Shown: positions 50,045 through 59,148, counted from the stretch's first letter. The stretch is 64,000 nucleotides of DNA from RUG100 sp050953405 (GCA_050953405.1 JBMNMP010000001.1:62001-126000), one strand, 5' to 3'. Made by a program: numbers and translations. The notes: a model not told the origin generated them from the sequence alone.

Positions 50045-50432
50045 TCAGATAATCTCCAAATTCCGCACTCGCTGCCTGCGCAGTCCCAGTCGCTCAAGCT
50101 CCACGCGTTTGACAAAAAGTCCTCCGCCGGGTGATAGTGGCGAGTAGCTTAATGAATAACCAAGCGCCGTCTGGCTCACTTGTGACACGGCCTCATCGGA
50201 TTGTCGGTGCATTCAGTTCGCGAAGCACGATATCAGCCACGACAGACACGACAACCTCTGCGCTGACTTCGCCGGAGGCGATCATCTCGTCAAGGTCTTT
50301 CCCCTGTCTATGCGCTTCATCTCTTAAAAACGCCGATACGACGGGAAGAAGTGCATTCGCACGGTCTATCTCCTCTTGAGTAAGCGCTCGTTTGAGCCTT
50401 ATAATATCATCTACTGTCGCCAGATCCGCCAT
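50045..50432 (-). pseudogene. Head-tail connector (Gp15/Gp19-like) with a +1 frameshift
   Basis: From Met 50432 (ADLATVDDIIRLKRALTQEE) the frame runs to LNAPTIR and a stop at 50193. Removing one A near 50201 restores NAPTSDEAVSQVSQTALGYS, then LSYSPLSPGGGLFVKRVELE to a stop at 50045. The restored protein of about 129 residues has the length and end typical of phage DNA-packaging connectors. Confidence 0.8.
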
Positions 50433-50571
50433 TTTTATCCTCGTTCTTCGCCGGTGCTTTTTTACGCCCCGGGCTTTTCCTCTTTGGACCATCAACGAGC
50501 TCCCAGCAGCCCCCAGTGATGGGGAGGCTGCTGAAAATCTCCTGTCCTGTTCTCGTATTCCGATAAATCAT
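50407..50571 (-). CDS. Small phage protein after the capsid gene (54 aa)
   Basis: The frame starts at ATG 50571 (AAGGCAGG ahead), sharing one base with the capsid stop, and ends at 50407 inside the connector gene. The sequence IYRNTRTGQEIFSSLPITGG with a basic tail (KRKSPGRKKAPAKNEDK) is common between major capsid and connector genes in clostridial phages. The function is unknown. Confidence 0.6.
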   Translation of the reverse strand: MIYRNTRTGQEIFSSLPITGGCWELVDGPKRKSPGRKKAPAKNEDKNGGSGDSR

Positions 50572-51461
50572 TATGCGCCTGCCTTAACTCTCACGAAGGC
50601 CGCCGGATCCAGGATTCCCCAACCGATGTAAGTCTCAGCTCTGAGATAAACCTGATTGTAATTCTTCAGATCCTTCCCGGTTCCGTCTGGATCGCCGTAC
50701 TGTATCAGTTCAAACGGGATCTCCTTTGCGTAGCCCCACTTAAAGGCGCTAGCGAAGTCACCGAGGATAGCAACGTCCTTTTCTGTTCCGGCCGACACTG
50801 TCGTGTTGACACTGCATTTTACGCCGTTAAGCGCCGTTGGCATACCGCCGAGCGCAAACTCAGGGTACTGCTTGACACCGTTGACTTTGAGTTTGCCCAT
50901 TGCCGCGGTAAAAGTCTTTGCGAGTGCAAACCCCGTATTGTCATACTCTCCGAGCGCCGCGATTGCATCTTCCAGCGCTTCCTCTTCCTGACCGGCCGTA
51001 TAAGTTACGGTGGCAACCCCAGTGTTAGTGTCAAAACTATTCGTACCAATAAGAGACGCTGCCGCGTTATCACGCGGATTGATGCCATGCATGGTCATCA
51101 GATCAAGACCCTTAGCGATTTTCTTCGCGTATCCTTCGGAAAACTGCGCCAGAATATCTAGCTGTTTGTCCTCAGACGCATAGTTAAATTCGTCCGAAAT
51201 CCTTGCGCCATATTCTACTTTTAGCGGTTGGATCACGACAGGTTCTACCTTGATGCCGCCTGCCGGTTTCTGTGCATTTTCCGCTACGATATTCACTTCA
51301 TTGTCCATCGAAAAAGTGAATGTCTGCATCCCGTTGAACGGGATCGGCGTACTTCCACACAGTTCTGCGATAGAGCTATGTCCATGCACTTTGCTAAAAA
51401 TATCTGATACTACTTCTACCGGGAAAAGATTTCCCTTGCTCTGTACAGTTGCTTCTGCCAT
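50571..51461 (-). CDS. Phage major capsid protein, HK97 fold
   Basis: 296 residues, intact. SKVHGHSSIAELCGSTPIPF, EVNIVAENAQKPAGGIKVEP, KVEYGARISDEFNYASED and AFKWGYAKEIPFELIQYGDP follow the HK97-fold pattern (N-arm, E-loop, spine helix, P and A domains). It is preceded by a scaffold gene with a 1-base overlap. Confidence 0.9.
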   Translation of the reverse strand: MAEATVQSKGNLFPVEVVSDIFSKVHGHSSIAELCGSTPIPFNGMQTFTFSMDNEVNIVAENAQKPAGGIKVEPVVIQPLKVEYGARISDEFNYASEDKQLDILAQFSEGYAKKIAKGLDLMTMHGINPRDNAAASLIGTNSFDTNTGVATVTYTAGQEEEALEDAIAALGEYDNTGFALAKTFTAAMGKLKVNGVKQYPEFALGGMPTALNGVKCSVNTTVSAGTEKDVAILGDFASAFKWGYAKEIPFELIQYGDPDGTGKDLKNYNQVYLRAETYIGWGILDPAAFVRVKAGA

Positions 51462-51937
51462 TATTCATGTCCTCCTGTCATTTTACGCAGCATGCCTCGC
51501 ATTGCTGCTCTCTTTGAATCCTTGTCTGTAACTTCCGGCTCTGGATCCGCCATGGGTTGTGACTTCGGTTTGATCAAACCGGCGAATAGCTCCGCATCCG
51601 CTTTGATTTCTTCCTCCGTCTCCCCACGCAGCCTTCCTGCCGCCTCATAAGGAAGCCCGGATTCAAGCGCAACCCTGGTTCGTATTGAATCAAGCTCGTA
51701 CTTTTTCACCTTCTCCTGTAGGCCACTGATATTATGATCGTAGTCTTTGTACTTATCCGCTGTGTCGGTCGCTGCTTTTTCCGCAGCAGCAAGTTTCTCT
51801 GTCAGCTCCGCGTTCGTACTTTTGACACTGTCATAATCGGCGTACTTCTTTTCAGCTCGCTCAGTCGCCTCTTTCCTGGTTCTTCCGATGATCGCGTCAA
51901 GTTCTTCCTGTGTTTCAATTGGTTTGAACTCTGCCAT
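51461..51937 (-). CDS. Phage capsid scaffolding protein (DUF4355 type)
   Basis: 158 residues, strongly helical. EELDAIIGRTRKEATERAEK, a central coiled coil and the C-terminal capsid-binding end KRAAMRGMLRKMTGG are typical of DUF4355 scaffolds. It directs procapsid assembly and leaves before DNA packaging. Confidence 0.88.
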   Translation of the reverse strand: MAEFKPIETQEELDAIIGRTRKEATERAEKKYADYDSVKSTNAELTEKLAAAEKAATDTADKYKDYDHNISGLQEKVKKYELDSIRTRVALESGLPYEAAGRLRGETEEEIKADAELFAGLIKPKSQPMADPEPEVTDKDSKRAAMRGMLRKMTGGHE

Positions 51938-52009
51938 TTTTTCTCCCCCTCTATTTCCGTTGAGTAACGTATTGCCCCCTGTTAACCGTCAGGGTGTACG
52001 TATGTATAC

Positions 52010-52030
52010 AAAAACACGCTTTCGCGTGTC
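52010..52030 (-). terminator. Terminator between terminase and scaffold genes
   Basis: On the minus strand ACACGC-gaaa-GCGTGT is followed by TTTTTG immediately after the terminase stop. Confidence 0.7.
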
Positions 52031-53450
52031 TTAGTATCTGATCTTTTGTTTTACATTATCTTTCGACTCCAGCGCCGCCCAGTGTGCAAGAGCGATGCTG
52101 TCAATGAGCGCGGCCTCTCGCTCCGGGTTGATCGCTTTATAGCCAAACCCGCCCGACGATCCGATCGCGCGGTGTTCACAGTTTGATATTATATCCGTAA
52201 GTGACGGCTGTCCACGATGCACCAGCGTCCCGTCAAAGATCGCCTGCTCAAAGGCGGCATTCGCGGCAATGACGTTGGCCACTGTCGGCAGGATCGGCCT
52301 GCGCAGCTTATTATCGCGCATACCACTTTTAAGCAGGTTCTGCCCGTTTTGCCCGTTCGACCACGACTTCCTGCCAGCTCGCTTTCCGCAGGAAATCTAA
52401 AATCCATCGGTTTGTAGCACGTATCGGGCGGCAGTCAATCGCTTCCACAAAGATTTTTCCCTCCGTGGTTTTCACCGCGATGGACAGCGCGACATTGCTT
52501 CCGTCTTTGCCGTATTTAATCCCGATGAAGAGTTTTCCTCTAAGTTTTGGAAGTGTTTTCACCTCGAGTTTTTCCCACTCCGGCTTGCTAATGGCTGACT
52601 CTTGATGATAGCTGAGCCACAGGCCAAGACGCTGCACATTAAAATCAACCGCGTCACCGCTGGTCTCTCCTGATATCGTCCGCTCTTTTAGCCTAATGCC
52701 AAGCGATGGGTTCGTCTCATACCAGCAGTCCTTATCATTGGGATCGCACATCTGCGGAACGGACCATTCAGACCATCCTGTGTACTCTGCCTCTGCCGCA
52801 AGTGCGCTTTTACGTAATTTCGTAAAAAGCGTACCTGCCGAATCCACGGTTGGCGGTGTTCCAAGATAAATCGTCTGCGGATTTTCCGATGCTGAGTTTG
52901 TATATTTCAGCGCCGCGTCCTGATCGTCCTGATATTCCTGTGCTTCGTCAATGACCAGAAGATCATATGATGTTCCAAGCCCGCCCTTGCTGGTTCTTGT
53001 TCTGAACTCAATCCTCCCGCCGCCTTTCATGCAGGCGTCAAGGTAGATGTGTTCCTTCCCGAAAGCCCGGTAAAGGCCCTTATCCTTTTTGTCAGGCTTT
53101 ACAAGCCCGGCATCGGACAGAATGTCCAGCAGACGTTCCCAGGCAGTATGCGAGGTATCCGTGCGGTGCGCTGTATGGAGAATTTTCTCTCCGTGCAGTA
53201 GTCCGTACATCTCGCGAATGGCGACAGCTTCATTCTTGCCGTTTTGCCTTGGAACAGAAATGCCGTATTTCATATGCGTCCACTGACCATCGTCCTCACG
53301 CGCCAGCATGTCATAAACTAATAGTTTTTGCCAGTCCATAGCGGTGCGCCCGGATTTCTCGTAGCTTTCGATTGCCTCGGCGCCGTCTGTCTTTTGATAT
53401 GGTAAAACAAAACTCTCCGTAGGGGTCTGGCGTCCGATTCGATCTGCCAT
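52031..53450 (-). pseudogene. Terminase large subunit with a +1 frameshift
   Basis: From 53450 (GGAGGGG ahead). The ATPase part has ISVPRQNGKNEAVAI (Walker A-like), YDLLVIDEAQEYQ (Walker B) and YLGTPPT. The nuclease domain begins LFIGIKYGKDGSN. The frame fails at EVVVERAKRAEPA near 52356. Removing one A restores EVVVDGQNGQNLLKSGMRDN and the end SIALAHWAALESKDNVK to 52031. The restored protein is about 470 residues. Its position after the portal and minor-head genes is atypical. Confidence 0.85.
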
Positions 53451-53519
53451 TGCCCCTCCTTTAGTCCTTATGCTTTACCGGTGCTCTAATATATTTCATG
53501 ATATCATCCCATTTCTGCG

Positions 53520-53738
53520 TTATTTGTGTTTCAATACAACAACATTATATCCTATCTCAAGAATCGGAACCTTCCCGTAATTGAACCTTGCGATGATTTT
53601 CAACGCGCCATCTTCCAGATATGGCCCACGGTATACGATCTCGTCCGCATGCTCCTGAAGATATCCCCCTACATCCCTCACCTGCTGTATCAACTTTTGT
53701 ATGGAAGATTCATATATCGTTTCTCTGTTCTCTTTCAT
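53520..53738 (-). CDS. Phage hypothetical protein (72 aa)
   Basis: Starts at ATG 53738 behind TAGGAGG, just downstream of a terminator. It has a helical first half (KENRETIYESSIQKLIQQVR) and a beta-rich second half (GALKIIARFNYGKVPILEIG). It lies between the CPCC gene and the terminase. Its place near a toxin-bearing head protein makes an immunity role conceivable, but nothing shows it. Confidence 0.6.
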   Translation of the reverse strand: MKENRETIYESSIQKLIQQVRDVGGYLQEHADEIVYRGPYLEDGALKIIARFNYGKVPILEIGYNVVVLKHK

Positions 53739-53753
53739 TCCCGTTCCTCCTAC

Positions 53754-53784
53754 TAAAAAAGCACGCGCTGTGCGTCGTGCTTTA
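53754..53784 (-). terminator. Terminator after the CPCC gene
   Basis: On the minus strand AAGCACG-ACGCACAGCG-CGTGCTT is followed by TTTTTA. Confidence 0.7.
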
Positions 53785-53785
53785 G

Positions 53786-53970
53786 TTAAATAACTTTTTC
53801 CCCTTTCTGCCAAGCCTTGCGCGCTTGGTTAAGACTCATTCGATTGGCCCCCCGTCTTCATCCGGGTATCGCCTTTGATACTCTTCATTCTCCCAATTAC
53901 AAATAGGGCAAACGCGATAGTCATCAATGTTCTCAAATTCATATTTTCCACACACGGGGCATTTAATCAT
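53786..53970 (-). pseudogene. CPCC family cysteine-rich zinc protein, frame broken at a G6 run
   Basis: From 53970: IKCPVCGKYEFENIDDYRVC, then PICNWENEEYQRRYPDEDGG, the CPCC pattern with four zinc cysteines. The conserved ending SLNQARKAWQKGEKVI lies in another frame. Seven G instead of six at 53848-53853 restores DGGANRMSLNQAR. The two reading frames could also be expressed separately through the ATG of MSLNQ, but the join is conserved in the family. Confidence 0.65.
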
Positions 53971-54751
53971 GAATGATCCCTTCTTTCTTCATTTTCCTTA
54001 ACACATATCTATACCCTTTTTTGGCGTTGCCTTTTGGTTTGAACATCGTTGCAATTCCGCCATTAGGGTAACCTACTACAAGGTCGTTTGTGCTTTTCCT
54101 GTATCTTACAACCGCACCGTATATTGTTTTATACCCTATTATATCATCCGTTGTGCGGCTTTGCACTAATTTTAATGCCTCATTCTCGTATTTTTCGGCG
54201 GTCCATCCCGGATATTCTTTGGTATGCCTTCCATTCGACCCGAAATGCTCTTTTAGATTATTCGACGTAAACCCCAACTTGAATTCATTACGTCCTGTTG
54301 CGTGAATATTCCGTATCGCCTTTTTCTTTCTGCGGAACTCTTCTGCCCTTCCTACTCTTTCTTCTTGCTCGAGCATTTTCTTTAGCTTAATGTCGTTAAT
54401 ATATTTCTGATCTCCGGCAATTCGCCTTCTTCTGGCTTCTGTCTCCTGCTGGTTGATCCACTTCTTGGTGTGCGCGTCCTGATACCCTTTTTCGGAAACA
54501 TACGTCACCGTACACGTGCAGTTGTCGTGTCGCCTGTAAATATCATCCGGCGCTTCGTCCGCGTAATACTCACCCGCTAAGCTGCTGCACCATGCGCAAC
54601 ATCTTCCATCAGAAGATCGAATGATCCGTGGCCGCATGCCGGCTCTGGCTTCAAACTCCACATTGTTTCTCACTACATCCGCCGGAATGCTTTTTGCGAA
54701 ATTCACAACCGACCTTTCTAAAATCTCATCAATCCTTCTATTCCGGGCCAT
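53963..54751 (-). CDS. MuF-type minor head protein fused to a BECR-like nuclease toxin domain
   Basis: 262 residues from Met 54751 (AGGAG ahead). The N-terminal SPP1-gp7/MuF core has RIIRSSDGRCCAWCSSLAGE and DDIYRRHDNCTCTVTY with the paired Cys and His. A helical linker (about 105-150) leads to a C-terminal domain (FTSNNLKEHFGSNGRH, GYKTIYGAVVRYRKSTNDLV, GGIATMFKPKG). That domain resembles CdiA-C/phage barnase-EndoU-colicin (BECR) nucleases. Such toxins are injected with phage DNA or used between lysogens. The domain name is inferred from pattern only. Confidence 0.7.
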   Translation of the reverse strand: MARNRRIDEILERSVVNFAKSIPADVVRNNVEFEARAGMRPRIIRSSDGRCCAWCSSLAGEYYADEAPDDIYRRHDNCTCTVTYVSEKGYQDAHTKKWINQQETEARRRRIAGDQKYINDIKLKKMLEQEERVGRAEEFRRKKKAIRNIHATGRNEFKLGFTSNNLKEHFGSNGRHTKEYPGWTAEKYENEALKLVQSRTTDDIIGYKTIYGAVVRYRKSTNDLVVGYPNGGIATMFKPKGNAKKGYRYVLRKMKKEGIIHD

Positions 54752-55182
54752 CATCTTCTCCTAACGATATACTGACCACTTTATTCATGATCGCATCGCA
54801 TCTGCCCTGGTTGAATGCTGCACGTTTTGGCATAACCGCAATGCGTTTTCTCTTATGCTCCTCGGATATGATACTGACCATTGCATCATTGACCATTGTG
54901 CTTACCTCTCTCAGCAGTGGTTCTATCGTGCGTTTCGCAATGTTCCAATAGATTTTTCCCGCCCGGTAGATTTTCTTCTGAAAGTCCTCTTGTTAGAGCT
55001 TTTGCAGCCGCTTTCCCTAAATAACCGGCATAAGTGTCTATGTCCAGCTGCGTGGCTCTACCTTTTTTCAGGCGCTTCTTAAATGCTTTTATCCATGGAT
55101 CCATAGCTATGATACTCTTAAAATCCGCGTGGATATTTTCATACAAAGCCGGAACAATATCATTCTTCTGTTGTGTCTCCAT
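54738..55182 (-). pseudogene. Phage minor head protein with a +1 frameshift at an A5 run
   Basis: From Met 55182 (GGAGACGG ahead): ETQQKNDIVPALYENIHADF to LPGGK, where five A (rc of 54953-54957) shift the frame. With four A it continues IYWNIAKRTIEPLLREVSTM ... CDAIMNKVVSISLGEDDGPE to 54738. The restored protein has about 147 residues and matches the small proteins between portal and MuF genes in clostridial phages. Confidence 0.75.
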
Positions 55183-56326
55183 TGTCCGTCTCCGTTCCAG
55201 CACGCACTCCCGTAAGCTGCTCCAGGCTATCGCGGTCAAAATACCCGGGTACGGCTTGATTGATCTTAATTGCCGCATCCCCAATCCCAGACATCTGTGA
55301 CGCATCCGGCTCAAATATGGGCGCCCAGCGCGGCGTTGTTTGATACACAACGTTACGGCTATATGCATAATCGTCTCTAAGACAAGCCGCAAGATAGCCA
55401 ACATTCATAAAACCGGACACGAATCCAAGATCATCAAGTGCAAGCCCGGTTTCCGCGGCAAATGCTGAGGCGCACATCTTGAACTGGCTGATGTGCGGTT
55501 CCATGTTCTGCTGTGTAAACTGCCCCAGCTGCGGCACATTCTGATCTTTATCCCTTCCGAATGACAGAAACGAGGAAATGGACGCTTTTGCGCTGTCAAA
55601 ATCCGCGTCGTCATCAAGTCCCAGCACATAGCGTTGCGGGTAGCTGTAAAATTCCGCTGTAACATTTGCCCGCGTGAGCGTCATCCGTGCCTGTTTCTGC
55701 AGGTTCATGCAGGCTCTTGAGATCCTGGAATGCCCAAACGGCCGCTTCGCGTCCGGGCGATAAATGATCGGAACCAGCAGAGGAGCAGGCGCTTTGCTTA
55801 TATACTCTTCTTGCGTTTTCTTCATGCGGTCGTTGATCACCGTTACTCCGGATCCAAAGTACGCATCGCGTAAGACTTTGTCCGTGTCTGTGTCTCTGCT
55901 AAGTACGGCGTAGCCCTCTTGCAGCAGCCCCGTAGTCGGATCGATGATCCCGGTGGCATTCGCGCCATCAATGACCTGCAGGTTTGGTATCCCCGTTTCT
56001 GATTCTGCGATATACACAAAACTGCAGCTGCTGATAAGAGCTGACAGGATCGCACTGTCAAAGATCACATCGGGATTGTTATTGTTAAAAATCCCCATAA
56101 AATCAAAGTCATCATTTTCAAAGCCTGTCAGTGTCAGACGATCTGCAAGTGTATCTACCGCCTTAGCACACCAGCCAAGCACGCTGTTATATCGTCTCGT
56201 TTGCTCCGGCGGTATAAGCCTGCCCAGGTCAAGTGCGCCATTCTTCATCTCGTAGTAATTATACCTGAGAAGTACGCGGTTTCGTTTCATGCTTAATTTT
56301 CTTTTTAAGTATTCTATGCCTTTCAT
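55160..56326 (-). CDS. Phage portal protein with a probable internal deletion
   Basis: 388 residues from Met 56326 (CAGGAG ahead; the longer frame runs through tandem repeats). Portal features include RYNYYEMKNGALDLGRLIPP, YNSVLGWCAKAVDTLADRLT and FGHSRISRACMNLQKQARMT. At LGFVS-GFMNVGYLAACLRDD about 28 residues usually found (a DNPSS and helix segment) are missing in frame. The protein may be non-functional although the frame is open. It forms the DNA-entry ring of the head. Confidence 0.8.
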   Translation of the reverse strand: MKGIEYLKRKLSMKRNRVLLRYNYYEMKNGALDLGRLIPPEQTRRYNSVLGWCAKAVDTLADRLTLTGFENDDFDFMGIFNNNNPDVIFDSAILSALISSCSFVYIAESETGIPNLQVIDGANATGIIDPTTGLLQEGYAVLSRDTDTDKVLRDAYFGSGVTVINDRMKKTQEEYISKAPAPLLVPIIYRPDAKRPFGHSRISRACMNLQKQARMTLTRANVTAEFYSYPQRYVLGLDDDADFDSAKASISSFLSFGRDKDQNVPQLGQFTQQNMEPHISQFKMCASAFAAETGLALDDLGFVSGFMNVGYLAACLRDDYAYSRNVVYQTTPRWAPIFEPDASQMSGIGDAAIKINQAVPGYFDRDSLEQLTGVRAGTETDNGDTTEE

Positions 56327-56346
56327 AACGTTCTCCTGAATTTTGC

Positions 56347-56388
56347 GCCAGTAACTACCCCCACCCGTGCCAGTAACTACCCCCACCT
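56347..56388. repeat. Two tandem 22-bp repeats upstream of the portal gene
   Basis: GCCAGTAACTACCCCCACC occurs twice (56347-56365 and 56369-56387) with period 22. The unit lies between HNH and portal genes, where terminase genes are expected. It recalls the repeated ends of IS21-type elements, but no transposase remains here. Confidence 0.7.
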
Positions 56389-56518
56389 GTGTTTTTTTGT
56401 GCAGTGACGGCGTGAACCGCTGAAAAACCAACGGGGCGGGAGCCATGCCCCCTTAATTTATAATTATACAAGCACCTACTACTCTCAGTTTTTTCTCTTA
56501 TTCGATCATTTCTTCTGA

Positions 56519-56875
56519 TTATCTCGCTTTGTATGTTGTCCAGTCCATTGATTGCGGTAAGTTTCTGTTCGTAATCGTCTCTGCCGTCTGATGTTTCTTC
56601 CCTCCAGCTTTATCGTTCAAGAATATCTTGTCACTCTTCGCCCGATTGCAACACATGTGTGCCAGCTGCAAGTTGTCTATATCATCTGGCGATCCACCTT
56701 TGTTGATCGGTATGATATGGTCAACCACGGCGCTCATCGGATCAGGGAACTTGAGCGACCTATCCACCGGCTTGCCGCATATCCCGCATATCTCCTGGGT
56801 AGCCAGCACTATGCGGCGGTTCTTCTCATACACTCTGCGGTGCGGACCGATACGATCAGGTCTTCTGTTAGCCAT
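56519..56875 (-). CDS. Phage HNH endonuclease
   Basis: 118 residues from Met 56875 (GGAGAGAT ahead). CGICGKPVD and HMCCNRAKSDKI supply the zinc Cys pairs; the HNH core is AVVDHIIPINKGGSPDDIDN LQLAH (split here), giving the H-N-H triad. Such enzymes sit beside terminase genes and help packaging in cohesive-end phages. Here neither a small nor a large terminase gene follows directly. Confidence 0.9.
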   Translation of the reverse strand: MANRRPDRIGPHRRVYEKNRRIVLATQEICGICGKPVDRSLKFPDPMSAVVDHIIPINKGGSPDDIDNLQLAHMCCNRAKSDKIFLNDKAGGKKHQTAETITNRNLPQSMDWTTYKAR

Positions 56876-56955
56876 ATCTCTCCTACACAAAAGGACCCTA
56901 CACTTCTGTGCAGGATCCACGTCCAATCTTTTACACTACCAGTATAGCAGAAAGT

Positions 56956-57384
56956 TTACTGCCATTCACTGCCAACTTTCATCAGAATCTCTTCTACATG
57001 CTGCAGGCCGCGCTGCTTGATTCGATACATAGTTCTCATACTGCACATGGCAGCTTCAAGTACATCCTCTTCACATTCGTCCATCAGATACCAGTGCGTC
57101 AGCACTGTCCGCTCATCCTGATCATCAAGCAGCGAAAGCACTCTGTCGATTTCCAGCATAGCACAATAGCGACATTCTTTCAGTCGCTCTATCTCTGTCA
57201 GCTTCTCATCAAGACGCGCAATCATGTTCGGTACAGGATCCACTGGGGAAGTCTGCACCTTGTCCCGATCATATCTGATTGCCTGCGGTTCTAAGCTATT
57301 TCGTATCTCGTCGGCAATAGCTTCCTGTCTCCTGATCTCTTTATTGATTTCCCTCGGCCTTGTAAGAAACTCTTCTGCGTGCAA
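56956..57384 (-). CDS. Phage late-transcription regulator, DUF1492 type
   Basis: 142 residues. A coiled-coil first half (REINKEIRRQEAIADEIRNS; MIARLDEKLTEIERLKECRY) precedes a sigma-like helix-turn-helix end (DERTVLTHWYLMDECEEDVL, SMRTMYRIKQRGLQHVEEIL). It lies at the junction of early and late genes, where ArpU/DUF1492 activators switch on head and tail genes. Confidence 0.8.
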   Translation of the reverse strand: MHAEEFLTRPREINKEIRRQEAIADEIRNSLEPQAIRYDRDKVQTSPVDPVPNMIARLDEKLTEIERLKECRYCAMLEIDRVLSLLDDQDERTVLTHWYLMDECEEDVLEAAMCSMRTMYRIKQRGLQHVEEILMKVGSEWQ

Positions 57385-57419
57385 GTCTATTCCCCCTTAT
57401 ATTATATCATTAACCGCAT

Positions 57420-57596
57420 CTAGTTGCAGATCGTCTCGTCCCTGTCTTCGTAGTCAGGGCAACTGAAGTCATAGCTAGTCCAGTCCATGTAAAAATCACT
57501 CCTATCGCACCTGCACTTCCACTCGCCGTCTTCATCCGGCTGATGATAACAGCATGTGCCGCATAGTTTTGTAATGTATTTTGAATCTAAAATCAT
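57420..57596 (-). CDS. Small Cys-rich phage protein (58 aa)
   Basis: The frame from ATG 57596 to TAG 57420 encodes ILDSKYITKLCGTCCYHQPD, then a CRCDRSDFY stretch and CPDYEDRDETICN. Six or more Cys with acidic spacers suggest a zinc-binding protein. It fits the 216-base gap between HNH and DUF1492 genes. Its ribosome site is weak. Confidence 0.55.
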   Translation of the reverse strand: MILDSKYITKLCGTCCYHQPDEDGEWKCRCDRSDFYMDWTSYDFSCPDYEDRDETICN

Positions 57597-57600
57597 TGTT

Positions 57601-58149
57601 CTATTTCCTTTTCTGTTGCTTCATTGCGTAGCGTAGCTCCCAATATTTTATAGCGGTCAGTGTGTGTAGTTTGCTATCCGTCCAGTATTTTCCTCTTGCC
57701 ATGCACACCGATATTTTTCTATTTATCGGGTATAAGTTGTCTAGTGAAAAGTCTTTCGTATCGCCATTTAGAAAGCATATATAATGCCCTTCGGGAACTT
57801 CTCCGTAATTTTCTGTGTATATCTTTTCCTGCAACGGCACCCAGTATGGTCTTTGATAGCCTGTGGCGTTTGCTCCACCGCTTCCTTTGACTTTTATATA
57901 CGTACCTGTTTTCGACTTGCGAATACTTCCTATTGGCAGTTCTTCTTTCTTGCGGTTTCCATACATTCCGTTGTTTTTATTTCTTCTTAGTCCTAAACGT
58001 TTTGTGGAGATATCGGAAATTTGATTGCTTGTCCTCGTTTCGTTAAACACCTTATTAAACTCTCTGGCAACGGTTTCGATTGTGTCAAATTCCCCGTAGT
58101 TCTCTACAAGCCATTCCTTTTGGTCTTGTGTCCACTTTCGCCCAAACAT
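57601..58149 (-). CDS. HNH homing endonuclease-like protein
   Basis: 182 residues. The N-terminal DNA-binding part (KWTQDQKEWLVENYGEFDTI, SDISTKRLGL) has a SANT/Myb-like look. The HNH part has VPEGHYICFLNGDTKDFSLD and NLYPINRKI. It is a free-standing mobile endonuclease embedded between replication genes, 1-base overlapping the next gene. Confidence 0.85.
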   Translation of the reverse strand: MFGRKWTQDQKEWLVENYGEFDTIETVAREFNKVFNETRTSNQISDISTKRLGLRRNKNNGMYGNRKKEELPIGSIRKSKTGTYIKVKGSGGANATGYQRPYWVPLQEKIYTENYGEVPEGHYICFLNGDTKDFSLDNLYPINRKISVCMARGKYWTDSKLHTLTAIKYWELRYAMKQQKRK

Positions 58150-58364
58150 TACAGTACTTTCTTTAAATTATTTATTCCTTTCCCGTCTGCAATTAGCCTA
58201 TCGGCTCTTAACATAATATCTGCATTGTTTATCATTTGCTTTGATAGTCTTGCTATACTATCGGCTTCCGAAGCGTATGCCTTTCGCTGATCTTCTGTTA
58301 AATCAGTTCGTCTTATTTTATTTATGGTTTCTCCCAAAATATTTTGTAATTCATACAATGTCAT
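58149..58364 (-). CDS. Phage hypothetical protein (71 aa)
   Basis: A charged helical protein (TLYELQNILGETINKIRRTD, SIARLSKQMINNADIMLRAD). Similar short proteins accompany replication loaders in phages. The start follows the DnaC stop by 2 bases. Confidence 0.65.
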   Translation of the reverse strand: MTLYELQNILGETINKIRRTDLTEDQRKAYASEADSIARLSKQMINNADIMLRADRLIADGKGINNLKKVL

Positions 58365-58366
58365 TT

Positions 58367-59122
58367 TTATTCCTCCTCTTTCTTTTGGTCTGCATGTTCT
58401 CTGAAATTTCTTCCGTCTTCGCGCCTCACATCCATGCGGTAACCTCTTGACATCTCGAGGATCCTGCTTGATATCGCCTCGTCAATCGTCTTGAGTTCTG
58501 AAAGCTGATACTCGCTTGAAATAATTGTTCTAAGGCCTGCGTTGTATCGATGATTCAGTATCTCGAATGCAAGATTCACATCTGCCTCGGTCACCTTGCC
58601 CTTGAACAGGTCGTCGATGTAAAGCACCCTGACGGCTTTGTATTTTTCGATCTCGCGCTTATACTTTTCCGCATCGCACGCCAGAGCCTTGATCCCGGTC
58701 GCTTCATCACGCCATAGCATATACCTGAGCGGGTTCCCCTGCCTGATAAGCTGCACGGCGATAGCTGTGCAGATATGCGTCTTTCCGCATCCGACCTGCC
58801 CGCCTATGTAAAACCAACGGTCACCGTTATCGGCAATGTATGCGGCAGCTGTGCGCTTTATTCTCTGCTGGTACGGAAGATCGGCGCAGAAGTTATCCAG
58901 CCGCTTCTCCTCGGCAAGCTTTGCAAGACCTGACTTTTGCAGTCTGCGCATATATGCCTTTTCGGTCTGACATTCGCATGGCATTCCAAATTGCATACCG
59001 TCGATCTCTTTCACGATCATGCCTGTATCTCTGCATTTGGGGCAGTCGTACGTGATGTCAGTCATGACGCCTTGCATCTCAAGGTCTTTTAGTTTTTCGC
59101 TCAGGATCTCTGATAGTTTCAT
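58367..59122 (-). CDS. DnaC/DnaI-type helicase loader
   Basis: 251 residues. The N-terminal zinc part has CPKCRDTGMIV and CECQ. The AAA+ domain (about 75-225) has IGGQVGCGKTHICTA (Walker A), VRVLYIDDLFKG (Walker B) and ISSRILEMSRGYRMD (sensor and Arg finger region). It loads the host replicative helicase at the phage origin together with the replisome organizer encoded just upstream. Confidence 0.92.
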   Translation of the reverse strand: MKLSEILSEKLKDLEMQGVMTDITYDCPKCRDTGMIVKEIDGMQFGMPCECQTEKAYMRRLQKSGLAKLAEEKRLDNFCADLPYQQRIKRTAAAYIADNGDRWFYIGGQVGCGKTHICTAIAVQLIRQGNPLRYMLWRDEATGIKALACDAEKYKREIEKYKAVRVLYIDDLFKGKVTEADVNLAFEILNHRYNAGLRTIISSEYQLSELKTIDEAISSRILEMSRGYRMDVRREDGRNFREHADQKKEEE

Positions 59123-59148
59123 CGCTGCTCCTTTCGCTCCTTCCGCGC

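Noticed and set aside
56347..56388. Two 22-bp tandem repeats considered as a CRISPR array
   Set aside because: The copies are directly adjacent with a 3-base remainder and no spacers, and no cas genes are present.
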